Positions 17,907-26,150 are shown, counted from the stretch's first letter. The stretch: 64,000 bases of DNA from Azovibrio restrictus DSM 23866 (GCF_000429665.1 NZ_AUCH01000009.1:1-64000); one strand, 5' to 3'. Numbers and translations: made by a program. The notes: generated by a model not told the origin, from the letters alone.

Positions 17907-18887
17907 ATGCGGGCGAGCGGTGGAACATGGCGACGGAGATTGGCCGGTGGATTGCTCCTCGGGTTGGCGGGGACGATGGCCCAGGCGGCACCTTATCTGC
18001 AGATCGGCGAAGGTCATCTGGCCTATGTCTATCGCTGGTTGTTGCCCGATGGCACGGTCCTGAAGCAGGGGATGACCGACAAGCGGGGGCGGGCCAGCCT
18101 GGTTGCCCGGCCTGGCGTCACCGACTACGTGCTGGAAACCATGTGGGGCATCTATCGGGTCAAGGTGCCGGAACAATGCTGGAAGGCGAAAGCGGACCAG
18201 TTCGCGGCCTGCATCCAGGTATCCGAACGCGAGGATAGCGAGGAGCAGAAGCGCCAAGCGGCAGCCAGCGCCCGCGCGGCCGAGGCGCAACGGGAGTTGC
18301 GGCAGGCGCGTGCCGAATGGGTGGAGAAGGAGATTTCGCCGGCGCAGCAGGAGCAGGTGCTGCAGGAAGCCTTGCGCGAGCAGTATTCCTGGGTGAATAC
18401 GCCGGCGGCGCGTTTTCCCGAGGCGGACTTTGTCTGCCACTCGCTCGATCTGCCGCCGCCGTCGGCGGAAGCGGCGGAATGGTTCGATCTGGCACTGGGC
18501 AAGCCGCGCGGCCAGGGGCAGGAGATGGCCTACGTCGAGGCGGCCACGCGGGGCCACTGGCGGGCCGCGGCGCGCCTGGCGAGTTCGGCCCTGGACGACG
18601 AAGACTGGGAGGCGGCGCAGCCGGTCATCGCCTGGTTGCTCAAGCACCAAATTCCCTCCGGCTACGCCAAACTGGCCGAGCTGCTCGCCGCCACCTCGGC
18701 TTACGACGGCGCGCCGGTGGCGGAATCGACGCAGTCCATGGTCACTTCCCTGCGCTGGCGGGCGGCCCAACTGGGCGACCCGGTGGCGCTGGCGGCGATG
18801 AGCCGCCATTTCGCGCGGCAAGGCCGGACGCAACTGGCGGACGAGTTGCTCGCCTGCGCCCAGCGGCAGAATCCCGACATCCGCTGA
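17907..18887 (+). CDS. Exported Ala/Glu-rich helical-repeat protein (DUF6396/Sel1-like), unknown function
   Basis: This 326-aa protein has a likely signal peptide (R-R-R-L-A-G-G-L-L-L-G-L-A-G-T-M-A-Q-A at about residues 8-26). A small N-terminal domain has paired cysteines (E-Q-C-W and F-A-A-C-I). A charged coiled-coil-like stretch rich in E/Q/A/R follows (about 120-165). The C-terminal half has helical repeats (residues about 190-320) resembling DUF6396 or Sel1-like proteins. The ATG at 17907 has AAGGAAG upstream; an in-frame ATG at 17838 would remove the signal peptide from the terminus. It lies 55 nt after the STY0301-like gene, probably in the same transcript. Function unknown. Confidence 0.6.
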   Translation: MRASGGTWRRRLAGGLLLGLAGTMAQAAPYLQIGEGHLAYVYRWLLPDGTVLKQGMTDKRGRASLVARPGVTDYVLETMWGIYRVKVPEQCWKAKADQFAACIQVSEREDSEEQKRQAAASARAAEAQRELRQARAEWVEKEISPAQQEQVLQEALREQYSWVNTPAARFPEADFVCHSLDLPPPSAEAAEWFDLALGKPRGQGQEMAYVEAATRGHWRAAARLASSALDDEDWEAAQPVIAWLLKHQIPSGYAKLAELLAATSAYDGAPVAESTQSMVTSLRWRAAQLGDPVALAAMSRHFARQGRTQLADELLACAQRQNPDIR

Positions 18888-18900
18888 GACGGGCAGGAAA

Positions 18901-19194
18901 ATGAACCCGGCCAAGGTCGACCGCGCCAGCGTGCGCAAATTCACCGACCTGCCCAATGTCGGGCCGGCGCTGGCGGCGGATTTGCGCTTGCTCGGCTATG
19001 CGTCGCCCGGCGAACTGGCCGGGCAGTGCCCGTTCGCGATGTACCGGCGCCTGTGCGAAATCACCGGCCAGCGCCAAGATCCCTGCGTGATCGACGTCTT
19101 CATGTCGGTCGTCGACTTCGTCGATGGCGGGCCGCCGCGCCCCTGGTGGGAATTCACGGCGCGGCGCAAGGCCCGCCTGGCGACCTCGTCCTGA
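18901..19194 (+). CDS. Cdd1-like helix-hairpin-helix protein (pathogenicity-locus family)
   Basis: This 97-aa protein starts with F-T-D-L-P-N-V-G-P-A-L-A-A-D-L, a helix-hairpin-helix DNA-binding motif. It continues with G-Y-A-S-P-G-E-L-A-G and a C-D/V-I-D-V-F-type segment, as in the small Cdd1/'pathogenicity locus' family. The biochemical role is not established. The start at 18901 follows the previous stop by 13 nt, with CAGGAAA just upstream. Confidence 0.75.
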   Translation: MNPAKVDRASVRKFTDLPNVGPALAADLRLLGYASPGELAGQCPFAMYRRLCEITGQRQDPCVIDVFMSVVDFVDGGPPRPWWEFTARRKARLATSS

Positions 19195-19296
19195 ACCGAC
19201 GCCCCTATTCGTCCAGCCCAAACACCCACAGCGCGTCGCATTGCGCATCAAGTCCGGCGGGAAAAGGGTGGGGAAAGGGGAAAAAGGGGTCTGGCT

Positions 19297-19458
19297 CGCT
19301 TTATCAATTCCGTCCGCCTCGCCCAGGGCATTCTTTACCGTGGCGCCGGCCTCGACATCGTCTGGCAGGACCTTGTTGCGATGACCGCCATCGGCGCAAT
19401 CTTCTTCGCCATTGCGCTGGCCAGGTTTCGCGATACGGTGACGTGGAATCAAGGCTGA
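19297..19458 (+). pseudogene. C-terminal remnant of an ABC-2 type permease
   Basis: A 54-codon open stretch encodes V-R-L-A-Q-G-I-L-Y-R-G-A-G-L-D-I-V-W, then a hydrophobic helix and A-L-A-R-F-R-D-T-V, ending at TGA 19456-19458. This is the characteristic C-terminus of ABC-2 exporter permeases. No start codon or upstream transporter sequence is present; the boundary is a GGGGTCTGGCTC motif at about 19286. It is a truncated relic. Confidence 0.6.
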
Positions 19459-19560
19459 GAAGGGCGCGTGAAGCGGCCGCCGCCAGCCGCGAGCAAGCAC
19501 TTGACCGGCCGATGCCACCGATTACGACGAAGCGGCTGGAAGCGTGACATGTTCCACAAC

Positions 19561-19679
19561 CGCATCGAATCGGTTTCGGGATCCCGCCGTCGGCGCGGGC
19601 TGCCGTTTTCCCGGCAAGCCCCCGCCGATTCTCACAGCTAGCCTCAATACTCGTGCCGCCGCCCCTTCGCCTTGCCGGC
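19561..19679. repeat. Second copy of the rsgA 3' repeat
   Basis: This sequence, covering the last codons of rsgA and its downstream flank, is nearly identical to 16724-16842. The two copies are in the same orientation about 2.84 kb apart. Confidence 0.85.
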
Positions 19680-20762
19680 AGCGCGCACCAGCTTGCCGAA
19701 GGCCCGATCCTTGTCGCGTTTCTCGTGCAGGGGCATCTCGTGAAACGCCGATTCCCGCAGCAACTTCTGGTAGTTGCGGAAATGCTCGGCGTCCATTTCA
19801 CCCTCGGCGATGGCGCGCTGGATGGCGCAACCCGGCTCGCGCTCGTGCGAGCAGTCGGCGAAGCAGCAATCGGGCGCCAGCGCCCGGATGTCGGCAAAGC
19901 TGTCGGCGATGCCCCCGCTGACATCGAGCATGCCCAGTTCGCGCATGCCCGGCATGTCGATCAGGCTGGCACCGCCCGGCAACGGGATGAGCTGGCGGCG
20001 CGTGGTCGTGTGCCGGCCTTCGCCGGACTGGCTGACTGCGCCGGTCGCCAAACCCTCGTCGCCGAGCAGCCGATTGACCAGCGTCGTCTTGCCGACCCCG
20101 GACGAGCCAAGCAGGCAGCAGGTCTGGCCAGGCTGGATCAGCTCGCGGATGGCCGCCATGCCCTCGCCGCTGACATTGCTCAGCGCGACGATGCGGGCGA
20201 CGATGCCGGCCTGGCGGATCTGCGCGATGAGCTGCTCCAACTCCGCCGCGGCGATCAGGTCGGTCTTGGTCAGCACAACGACGGGCTCGATCTTCCCCTC
20301 GCTGGTCAGCACCAGATAGCGTTCCAGCCGGCGCACATTGAAATCGAAGTGGCAGGACTGGACGATGAAAGCCAGGTCGATATTGGCGGCGATCATCTGG
20401 AACTCGACCGCGCTGCCCGGCCGCTTGCGGCGCAGGAAGGAGCGGCGCGGCAGCACCGCCAGGATGCTGGCGTGGGCGCCGCCGTCGTGCATCCTGACCC
20501 GCAGCCAATCGCCCACGCAGGGCAGGTCGACGGCGGAAACACTGGTGTAGGCCGCCCGGCCGGTGAGCCGGGCCGGAATTTCGCCGGCGGCGACATGGAT
20601 CAGGTACTGGTCACGGTCGACCGCCGTCACCCGGGCAATCGCCTCGTCCGGGCCGCAAGGCACGGCGGGCGGCGCCCCAGTTTCCCGACAGTCGGCAGCA
20701 GAAAAAGTGGATGGGTCGGCCGGCGCGGACAAAGGCGCGGCCATCGGTTTGGAAATCGTCAT
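19644..20762 (-). CDS. rsgA: RsgA, ribosome small subunit-dependent GTPase
   Basis: This 372-aa circularly permuted GTPase assists late maturation of the 30S subunit. An N-terminal OB-fold region (residues about 40-110) is followed by G4 (V-L-T-K-T-D), then G1 (G-S-S-G-V-G-K-T-T-L-V-N) and G3 (D-M-P-G-M). The C-terminal zinc motif is C-C-F-A-D-C-S-H-E-R-E-P-G-C. The permuted motif order is diagnostic. It starts at ATG 20762 with GGAAG upstream. Its location inside a segment bracketed by repeats suggests either an acquired or a displaced copy; whether another rsgA exists in the genome cannot be seen here. Confidence 0.93.
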   Translation of the reverse strand: MTISKPMAAPLSAPADPSTFSAADCRETGAPPAVPCGPDEAIARVTAVDRDQYLIHVAAGEIPARLTGRAAYTSVSAVDLPCVGDWLRVRMHDGGAHASILAVLPRRSFLRRKRPGSAVEFQMIAANIDLAFIVQSCHFDFNVRRLERYLVLTSEGKIEPVVVLTKTDLIAAAELEQLIAQIRQAGIVARIVALSNVSGEGMAAIRELIQPGQTCCLLGSSGVGKTTLVNRLLGDEGLATGAVSQSGEGRHTTTRRQLIPLPGGASLIDMPGMRELGMLDVSGGIADSFADIRALAPDCCFADCSHEREPGCAIQRAIAEGEMDAEHFRNYQKLLRESAFHEMPLHEKRDKDRAFGKLVRAAGKAKGRRHEY

Positions 20763-21387
20763 GTTGGTCTTCCATTGGCGTCATTTGAACGAACAGAAAC
20801 GGCAAACCACCAGCGGGTGGTCTGCCCGGTCTTTCGATCCCGATAACCTCAATTCCCTGCGGCAGCAGGGATCGGGGTTATCGGATGACGGCAAGCTCCA
20901 ACATCCAAACCTCTATCAAGTCAGGCGCGCCAAAACGGACAACGCCGGGCGCATGGTAGCCAGGGGGCGGGGGGAAGGCAATGAAGATGGACAAGCGAAG
21001 GCATGCAATCGAGAAGCTGTCTGCAATTTCACGACACAAGCACCGCAGGCGATTCGCGGCAGAATTTTCTACAAGGAGAAGTTATTCAATAAATCTGAAG
21101 CTGACCCCAATGGTTGTACATGCGAGAACTAACGACGAAAGGGGCATGCCTCAAATTATCGATGCATCCCGCCTAAATGCTCGGCGACGACTGGTACACT
21201 TTGGGCGACTGGGGCATAGAGCCGAGAAGCACAAAACGCAAAAGGGGCTAGCTCACATTTCCGGGAAAGAAAGCATTTCGACGCACATAGCATGCCTGTG
21301 CAGTGGTCGATTGTCCGCTAATGCGACGAGAGGGGCCTAGCTCAGATTATCGCTCTTTCCGCCGACGATACCGCAGCAGGAGGGGTA
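20763..21387. other. Intergenic region with a hairpin and three degenerate repeats
   Basis: No gene is supported in these 625 bases. They contain the rsgA leader, a nested inverted repeat at 20840-20884 (CCGATAACC / GGTTATCGG outside, TCCCTGC / GCAGGGA inside), and three spaced copies of a GGGGC-x(2-4)-GCTCA-ATT-like motif at 21134-21161, 21238-21262 and 21325-21353. The last copy ends about 35 nt before the start codon at 21388. Confidence 0.5.
20840..20884. other. Nested hairpin in the rsgA upstream region
   Basis: Outer arms CCGATAACC and GGTTATCGG enclose inner arms TCCCTGC and GCAGGGA around a 4-nt loop. No T-tract follows on either strand. It could be a leader structure or a mobile-element relic. 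Confidence 0.4.
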
Positions 21388-21978
21388 ATGAAACATCCGG
21401 TACGCTGGCCAGCCCGACTGGTTTGCACTGTGGCGCTGGCGATTCTGGCAGCTCTGATCGGACTAAGCTGGCCGGATCTCGAAATTGGCCTGGCGCTTGA
21501 GCAATCGCCATTGGGCTGGCTTCAGGCTGCCTGCCTAGTGGCATGCGCATCGGTGACAGGAACACTGGCCTGTCAGAGTGAAAGGCGTGAGGCCGCAGGC
21601 TGGTGCCTGATTGCGCTAGCCTTTTTGGCAACTGCACTCGATGAACGTTTCATGGGACACGAGCGCCTTCAGGAATGGTTGTACTACGCTTGGTTAAAGG
21701 ATATCGAGGGTGGATTGCGCTGGGCGCAGTCGGTAATGGGTGTGTATGGTCTGGCTGGACTGGCTCTGCTGGGCTGGCTGAGGCTGCACATGGACGCACA
21801 GGCACGGCGATGGGGTGTGGCGGCAGTGCTAGTCGGTTTGGCGGCAGTAGCCATGGATTTGACCTTCGAAACAGTAACGGCGCAGGTGCTTGAGGAAGTA
21901 CTGGAATATTTGTCCGAGACCTTGCTACTGGCCGGATTATTTACCGAGGCAGGCATTCGGGCGTACCGGCCGCGCTGA
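21388..21978 (+). CDS. Unknown integral membrane protein
   Basis: This 196-aa protein has about six hydrophobic segments, starting with L-V-C-T-V-A-L-A-I-L-A-A-L-I-G-L. A conserved-looking acidic stretch (A-L-D-E-R-F-M-G-H-E-R-L-Q-E-W) lies between helices 3 and 4. I do not recognise a family. A good ribosome binding site (GCAGGAGGGG) precedes the ATG. Its 3' end overlaps by 38 nt the convergent gene on the other strand. Base composition is lower in GC than the core genes. Confidence 0.65.
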   Translation: MKHPVRWPARLVCTVALAILAALIGLSWPDLEIGLALEQSPLGWLQAACLVACASVTGTLACQSERREAAGWCLIALAFLATALDERFMGHERLQEWLYYAWLKDIEGGLRWAQSVMGVYGLAGLALLGWLRLHMDAQARRWGVAAVLVGLAAVAMDLTFETVTAQVLEEVLEYLSETLLLAGLFTEAGIRAYRPR

Positions 21979-23113
21979 TGCGGGCGAGTTGCCCCTGCTC
22001 CGGCACGGCGGTTTCTATAATGGTGCCCCAAGCGGTCCCAAGGATTGGCGGTGTTTCTTTTTCCCGTTGAGGGTATTTTCTCCATTGGAACTTCTTGGCA
22101 GAAACAGTGAGCATTGGCAGACGCATGTCCGGCCAAGAAACTGTCAATTTGCTGTGCATGGCAAGTAGATAGGGATCGGAATCCGGCTCAGGCTTCAGTC
22201 GCTCGATAATGGCTGCACTGGCGCGAACCTCCTCTGGCAAGAAGAGAATGGCCCAGATGGCCGGCCTTAAACCGGCGCCAGCTTCCAGTTCCAGCCAGCC
22301 TCCGCCGAGGCAGGGATCACCGGTGTGCAGACTGGTCAGTCTTGCCGCAACCAGCCCCTGCGGGGTAACAAGCCAAACCGGGATGTTGGTTTTGGCGAGA
22401 ATGGGTAACGGCTTTACGCTATCGAGCGGCTTGCTTGCATCCAGGGACAGTTTCAGTGGCAAACCGCGCTGGTAAGCCCAAGCCACAAGTACTTTAAGGG
22501 AATTCTCCTGCGTGCGGGAAACACGGATGCGCGTATGGCCATCGTTTTCCACATATTGTGCATGGTCGCGCACCGCCGGCCCCGCCCAAGCCATCGCTGC
22601 GAATTCGAGTTCGGTGTAAGCGGACTTCTCGGGTTCGTACCATGGTGAGTACTGCCAGCGCAGAGGGCGCACTGGCCGCTTGGCAGCCCCACCCTGTAGC
22701 CCAAGTTGCTGCACGCGACGAACCAACGCTTCGGTCAACCATTCCGGCACACTTCGCTCACTAGCGACAGCGTAATTAGTGATTCGGATACCAAGCAAAT
22801 CCAGATCACCGTCGTAAGGGTTTGCCATCGTGCCATATCCCCAGCGTAATGCTGGCAACAATTGAGACAGTGGATAATCCAGTTGGTCGAGCGAAATGGC
22901 TGCCACGTTGTCCAGAAGCCGCTGACGGTGCTTATCCGGAAAGGCAATGGCTTTTAGTTGCTCTTCGCCCGACTGACGCGGTAGCGGGGCTAACAGGGAG
23001 CTTTGCCAAAGCTTGCCAAGCTGTTGCGCAACTTCATCGTCGCCTGCCTTTGCCGGCAGCACCAACAGCACTCCAGTCAGCATAAGAACCCTGGAAAACA
23101 AAGACCGCCTCAT
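21941..23113 (-). CDS. Unknown exported protein, partner of the SH3b protein
   Basis: This 390-aa protein has an N-terminal signal peptide (V-L-M-L-T-G-V-L-L-V-L-P-A-K-A). No family is recognised in the mature part, which has W-Y-E-P-E-K-S-A-Y, a D-P-C-L-G-G-G-W segment and several predicted beta strands. The start at 23113 overlaps the stop of the upstream gene (ATGA), so the two are translationally coupled and likely work together in the envelope. GC content is visibly lower than in neighbouring core genes, consistent with acquisition. Confidence 0.65.
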   Translation of the reverse strand: MRRSLFSRVLMLTGVLLVLPAKAGDDEVAQQLGKLWQSSLLAPLPRQSGEEQLKAIAFPDKHRQRLLDNVAAISLDQLDYPLSQLLPALRWGYGTMANPYDGDLDLLGIRITNYAVASERSVPEWLTEALVRRVQQLGLQGGAAKRPVRPLRWQYSPWYEPEKSAYTELEFAAMAWAGPAVRDHAQYVENDGHTRIRVSRTQENSLKVLVAWAYQRGLPLKLSLDASKPLDSVKPLPILAKTNIPVWLVTPQGLVAARLTSLHTGDPCLGGGWLELEAGAGLRPAIWAILFLPEEVRASAAIIERLKPEPDSDPYLLAMHSKLTVSWPDMRLPMLTVSAKKFQWRKYPQREKETPPILGTAWGTIIETAVPEQGQLARISAAGTPECLPR

Positions 23114-24618
23114 GTGCAAGTTACCAGGTTGTACAGCGACAGCGAATGCCAGCGGCCATTCTCGTTAACCTCCAGCTGATAGATATTTTGCTCATACCAG
23201 CCGGCAACCGGGCGCAAATACCAGCCCCGCCAGGCGGAGCCGGATGCACCAGCCAGCTGTGGGAAATTCCGTTGGCTGACCGAGTGATCCTCTTTGATCG
23301 TGGTCCGCAAGTCCACTACCCCGTCACCGTCAAGATCAATTTCAGCCTGGATGCGGTGACTGAAAGTCGTCTCGTCGGAATACAGCGGTTCAAGCCAGGT
23401 GCGCCGCTTCAGCGTAACTCTGGCCTGCGCCGGGTCTATCGGCACGCTGCTGATGAAGGCCGCGTGCAGCGTACCTGCGACAGGTTCAGGAAAAACAAGC
23501 TCGGCATTGGTCGCTTCGCTGCCGTCCGAGCAGCTACCCCCACCATAGCTGACCTTGCGAAGCTGCCCGCGTACTAATCCCTTATCGGTCACTCCCCAGA
23601 CCGGCAGAGCGGTAGCCAACGTAACAAATTCGAATTTCCCATCCCAGCCGGTTTGCATCCGGGAAAGGTCGCCAGATGAGTCTTCACGCTGGAAAGTGGT
23701 ACTGACCGCCGCGCGATGTACTTTGGCCATTTCGAAGACATCAGCGAGGGACGCAGCACTGTTTCCGTCGAACTTTATGCGATACCCAACGCCCTGGCCT
23801 AAAGGCATTTTGAAACGCCCAACGAGCGGCCCTCCTGCCCAGCCGACAGCCCAGCGTTCGTCATGGAAAAAGGAGCGCTCAGCCTTCTGGGAAAGCCGAG
23901 ATTGTTCTGTATAACGCGCCGCCTGGCGCGCCTCCAGTACTTCACCCAAGGTTGCCGTGATGGCCCGGCGAACAAGGGGAGTGCTACCAGACGAGAAATC
24001 CGCCGTTAGCGCCTTGCGCATCGCGCGCAACTGTTCCGCGCGCGCTTTATATAAGGCCTCGAGCTTTCCCGGCATGGGCTTGAGGCTATGTGCCGGCAAC
24101 CAGGTAAGCCCCGCCAGCAATCGCTCGTAATCAACATAGGTGCGAAGGGAAGGCGAGAGGGCGAAGTGCTTTTCGAACTGCTGGAACAATTGCTCGAAGA
24201 TGCGCTGGAATTCGACCGGAGATTTTTCATAAGCCCAGCCCCAATCGACTGATTCGCTGGGCAAATCATGCCGGGAACGAGCCGCCAACCGGTTCAGTTC
24301 GAGAATGAGGTCGGCTGTTTCTGTTTCTATGGCGGCCAACGTCAGAGCCTGGCGGGCAAGGTACTGGCAATCCGTATAGCCAGGCCGCTCAAGTGCTGAC
24401 GCTGTAATCTCGCACCAACGGCCGTTGCTATTACGCAGGGTGACCGCTTGGTTGATCTTCAGGCGTGCCTGCACGGGGGCGCCCACAGACGGTTGAGCAC
24501 GCACGTTGAGCGTAGTCGCGTTGACATAACGAATGTCCTCCACAGCAGCGCCGACTGGCTGTACCAACAGCAAAGCAAGCAGCCATGGCAGCTTGTCCGC
24601 GACCTTATTGAGAGCCAT
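23110..24618 (-). CDS. Unknown exported protein with N-terminal SH3b domain
   Basis: This 502-aa protein has a signal peptide (L-P-W-L-L-A-L-L-L-V-Q-P-V-G-A) and a bacterial SH3 domain at about residues 30-85 (Y-V-N-A-T-T-L-N-V-R-A-Q-P, then N-G-R-W-C-E-I). SH3b domains often bind cell-wall peptides. The remaining 400 aa are not recognised. They include an aromatic-rich helical part (F-E-Q-L-F-Q-Q-F-E-K-H-F) and a calcium-loop-like D-L-D-G-D-G-V-V-D-L near residue 445. It is first in a two-gene unit with the following exported protein. Function unknown; an envelope role is inferred. Confidence 0.68.
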   Translation of the reverse strand: MALNKVADKLPWLLALLLVQPVGAAVEDIRYVNATTLNVRAQPSVGAPVQARLKINQAVTLRNSNGRWCEITASALERPGYTDCQYLARQALTLAAIETETADLILELNRLAARSRHDLPSESVDWGWAYEKSPVEFQRIFEQLFQQFEKHFALSPSLRTYVDYERLLAGLTWLPAHSLKPMPGKLEALYKARAEQLRAMRKALTADFSSGSTPLVRRAITATLGEVLEARQAARYTEQSRLSQKAERSFFHDERWAVGWAGGPLVGRFKMPLGQGVGYRIKFDGNSAASLADVFEMAKVHRAAVSTTFQREDSSGDLSRMQTGWDGKFEFVTLATALPVWGVTDKGLVRGQLRKVSYGGGSCSDGSEATNAELVFPEPVAGTLHAAFISSVPIDPAQARVTLKRRTWLEPLYSDETTFSHRIQAEIDLDGDGVVDLRTTIKEDHSVSQRNFPQLAGASGSAWRGWYLRPVAGWYEQNIYQLEVNENGRWHSLSLYNLVTCT

Positions 24619-24837
24619 AAAATGAATCGTTTTGCTGAAATGTACGGATAATCGGAAAAGCGCGAAGATTGGCTCAGCGCCTTTACTTATGCCAGTATCT
24701 TGAGGCTAAAAACAGCTGTCAAGAATGTTCTTGAAGGAACCCATCAAACCGAGTGCCATGGGGCCATGCTCTTTTTTCGGGGACGAAAGCATTTAGTACG
24801 CTAAGCATATCGGTACCGGAATCGACTGTCCGTGCCG

Positions 24838-24870
24838 CTGCCCGGACCGCCCCCGGCGGCTACCGGGCAG
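24838..24870 (-). terminator. Hairpin downstream of the AraC-type regulator
   Basis: CTGCCCGG pairs with CCGGGCAG, and an inner CCGCC/GGCGG stem lies between. It is about 10 nt past the regulator's stop. No T-run, so it is a weak terminator candidate. Confidence 0.4.
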
Positions 24871-24879
24871 TGCAATCGG

Positions 24880-25746
24880 CTACTTCAACGGCAGATAGAT
24901 GTCCGTCAGCAGATCCGCTTCCGCAGTTTGCGGGAGCAGATTCAGATATTGAAAATACAGCGGAAAGTCGCGCAGTTCCTCGCCGCTTGCCGGTAGCCAC
25001 TCGCGATACAGCGGGTAGATGCTTTCGCCGATGCGGGTATGCGAGCCGACATGGCGCACCCGCGCGCAGCGGCCGCCGGGAATGTGCTTGGTGACGACGC
25101 CCTGCGCATTGGGCGGCACCTCGGCCTGCACTTCGCCGGCAATGTCGAAGCGGAATTGGTCCGGCGGCGTCGTGTCGGGGTTGTCGTAGGCGATGCCGAA
25201 GGTACGGCTGCGCTCCTTGGGCGACAGCCCGCTTTGCTGCCGCCAGGCGATGAACTGGCCGACCGATTCATTGACGCGTTCGGCCGGGCCGCGGTGCTCG
25301 TACACGGCAACCGCCGTGGGGGTGAAATTGACGATTTCGACCTGCATGTTTCTGGTCCTTTCCGGGATACGGAATCGATAGCGCTCGTGCCACGAGACCC
25401 AATCCGGCGCTTTGCGGAATGCGGAAGGCGATTTGCCGAAGACATTCCGGAAGGCGCGGGAAAACGATTCCGGGCTTTCAAAGCCGGCCTCCAGCGCGAT
25501 GTCGATCACCTTCACCTTGCGATTGAAGGCCAGTTGGTAGCTGGCCCGCCGCAAACGCAGCAGGAGAACGTAACGACCGACGCTGGCGCCGACAAAGTCG
25601 GCGAATTGCCGGTGGAAATGGAATTTGGAAAAGTTGGCGACCTGGCTCAGTTGTTCCAGGTCCAGGTTTTCATCGAGATGGGCCTCGATGTAATCCAACA
25701 CCCTGCCCAATCGTGCCGCGTAGGCCTGCGCCCTGGTTTCGCTCAT
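24880..25746 (-). CDS. AraC-family transcriptional regulator with GyrI-like effector domain
   Basis: This 288-aa protein has an AraC/XylS double helix-turn-helix at the N-terminus (L-D-Y-I-E-A-H-L-D-E-N-L to F-G-K-S-P-S-A-F-R). A C-terminal GyrI-like small-molecule-binding domain begins at about residue 135 (M-Q-V-E-I-V-N-F-T-P-T-A-V-A) and ends in L-L-T-D-I-Y-L-P-L-K. This Rob/SbmC-like architecture usually senses amphipathic or toxic compounds. The ATG at 25746 follows GAGGAAAG. The target genes are not obvious; it is the last complete gene before the right repeat copy. Confidence 0.9.
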   Translation of the reverse strand: MSETRAQAYAARLGRVLDYIEAHLDENLDLEQLSQVANFSKFHFHRQFADFVGASVGRYVLLLRLRRASYQLAFNRKVKVIDIALEAGFESPESFSRAFRNVFGKSPSAFRKAPDWVSWHERYRFRIPERTRNMQVEIVNFTPTAVAVYEHRGPAERVNESVGQFIAWRQQSGLSPKERSRTFGIAYDNPDTTPPDQFRFDIAGEVQAEVPPNAQGVVTKHIPGGRCARVRHVGSHTRIGESIYPLYREWLPASGEELRDFPLYFQYLNLLPQTAEADLLTDIYLPLK

Positions 25747-25937
25747 CGTCTTTCCTCTATCCACGGTGGCACTATGCGCGACGCCGTGGCGGAAATCCTG
25801 ACGCCGATTGCTCTATATCCCCGCCGCCCTCGCCCGCGTTGCGCGGCATGCAGCATAACTGGCTCGGCAAGCCGGCAAGCCTTGGATGGCTTGCGAACCT
25901 GGGCCACTTGGATCCAGACGTGGACGCATCGCAACAA

Positions 25938-26100
25938 GGCCGTCATCGCCGACTCCCCCAGCCTCGCCGGCCACCAGGTCTACGCCTGCGGCGCCCCGGT
26001 GATGATAGACGCGGCCCGCAAGGATTTCCTCGCCCAGTGCGCCCTGCCCGAAGAGGAGTTCTACTCGGACGCCTTCACCTTCTCGGCCCCGGGCAAGTGA
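25938..26100 (+). pseudogene. 3' fragment of the ferredoxin/FAD reductase gene
   Basis: It encodes only the C-terminal NAD-domain end (C-G-A-P-V-M-I-D-A-A-R-K-D-F to F-S-A-P-G-K) with no start, and differs from the intact gene at three bases. It is a duplication product marking the right border of the accessory segment. Confidence 0.88.
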
Positions 26101-26149
26101 TCTGAGTTTGAGACCCAGCAAAAAGCCCGGCTGTTTGCCGGGCTTTTTT
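25938..26149 (+). repeat. Right copy of 212-bp direct repeat
   Basis: This is the displaced duplicate of 16457-16668. It includes the last 54 codons of the reductase (to TGA at 26098-26100) and a terminator stem. Homology begins abruptly at AAGGCCGTCATC, and the sequence to its left is unrelated to the reductase gene. Confidence 0.93.
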
Positions 26150-26150
26150 T
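26120..26150 (+). terminator. Terminator attached to the duplicated reductase 3' end
   Basis: AAAAAGCCCGGC / GCCGGGCTTTTT forms a stem followed by further Ts. It is the counterpart of the terminator at 16633-16673, and here also shields the convergent infA gene. Confidence 0.85.

Noticed and set aside
25938..26100. Functional second reductase gene
   Set aside because: Only the last 54 codons are present, with unrelated sequence upstream and no start codon.
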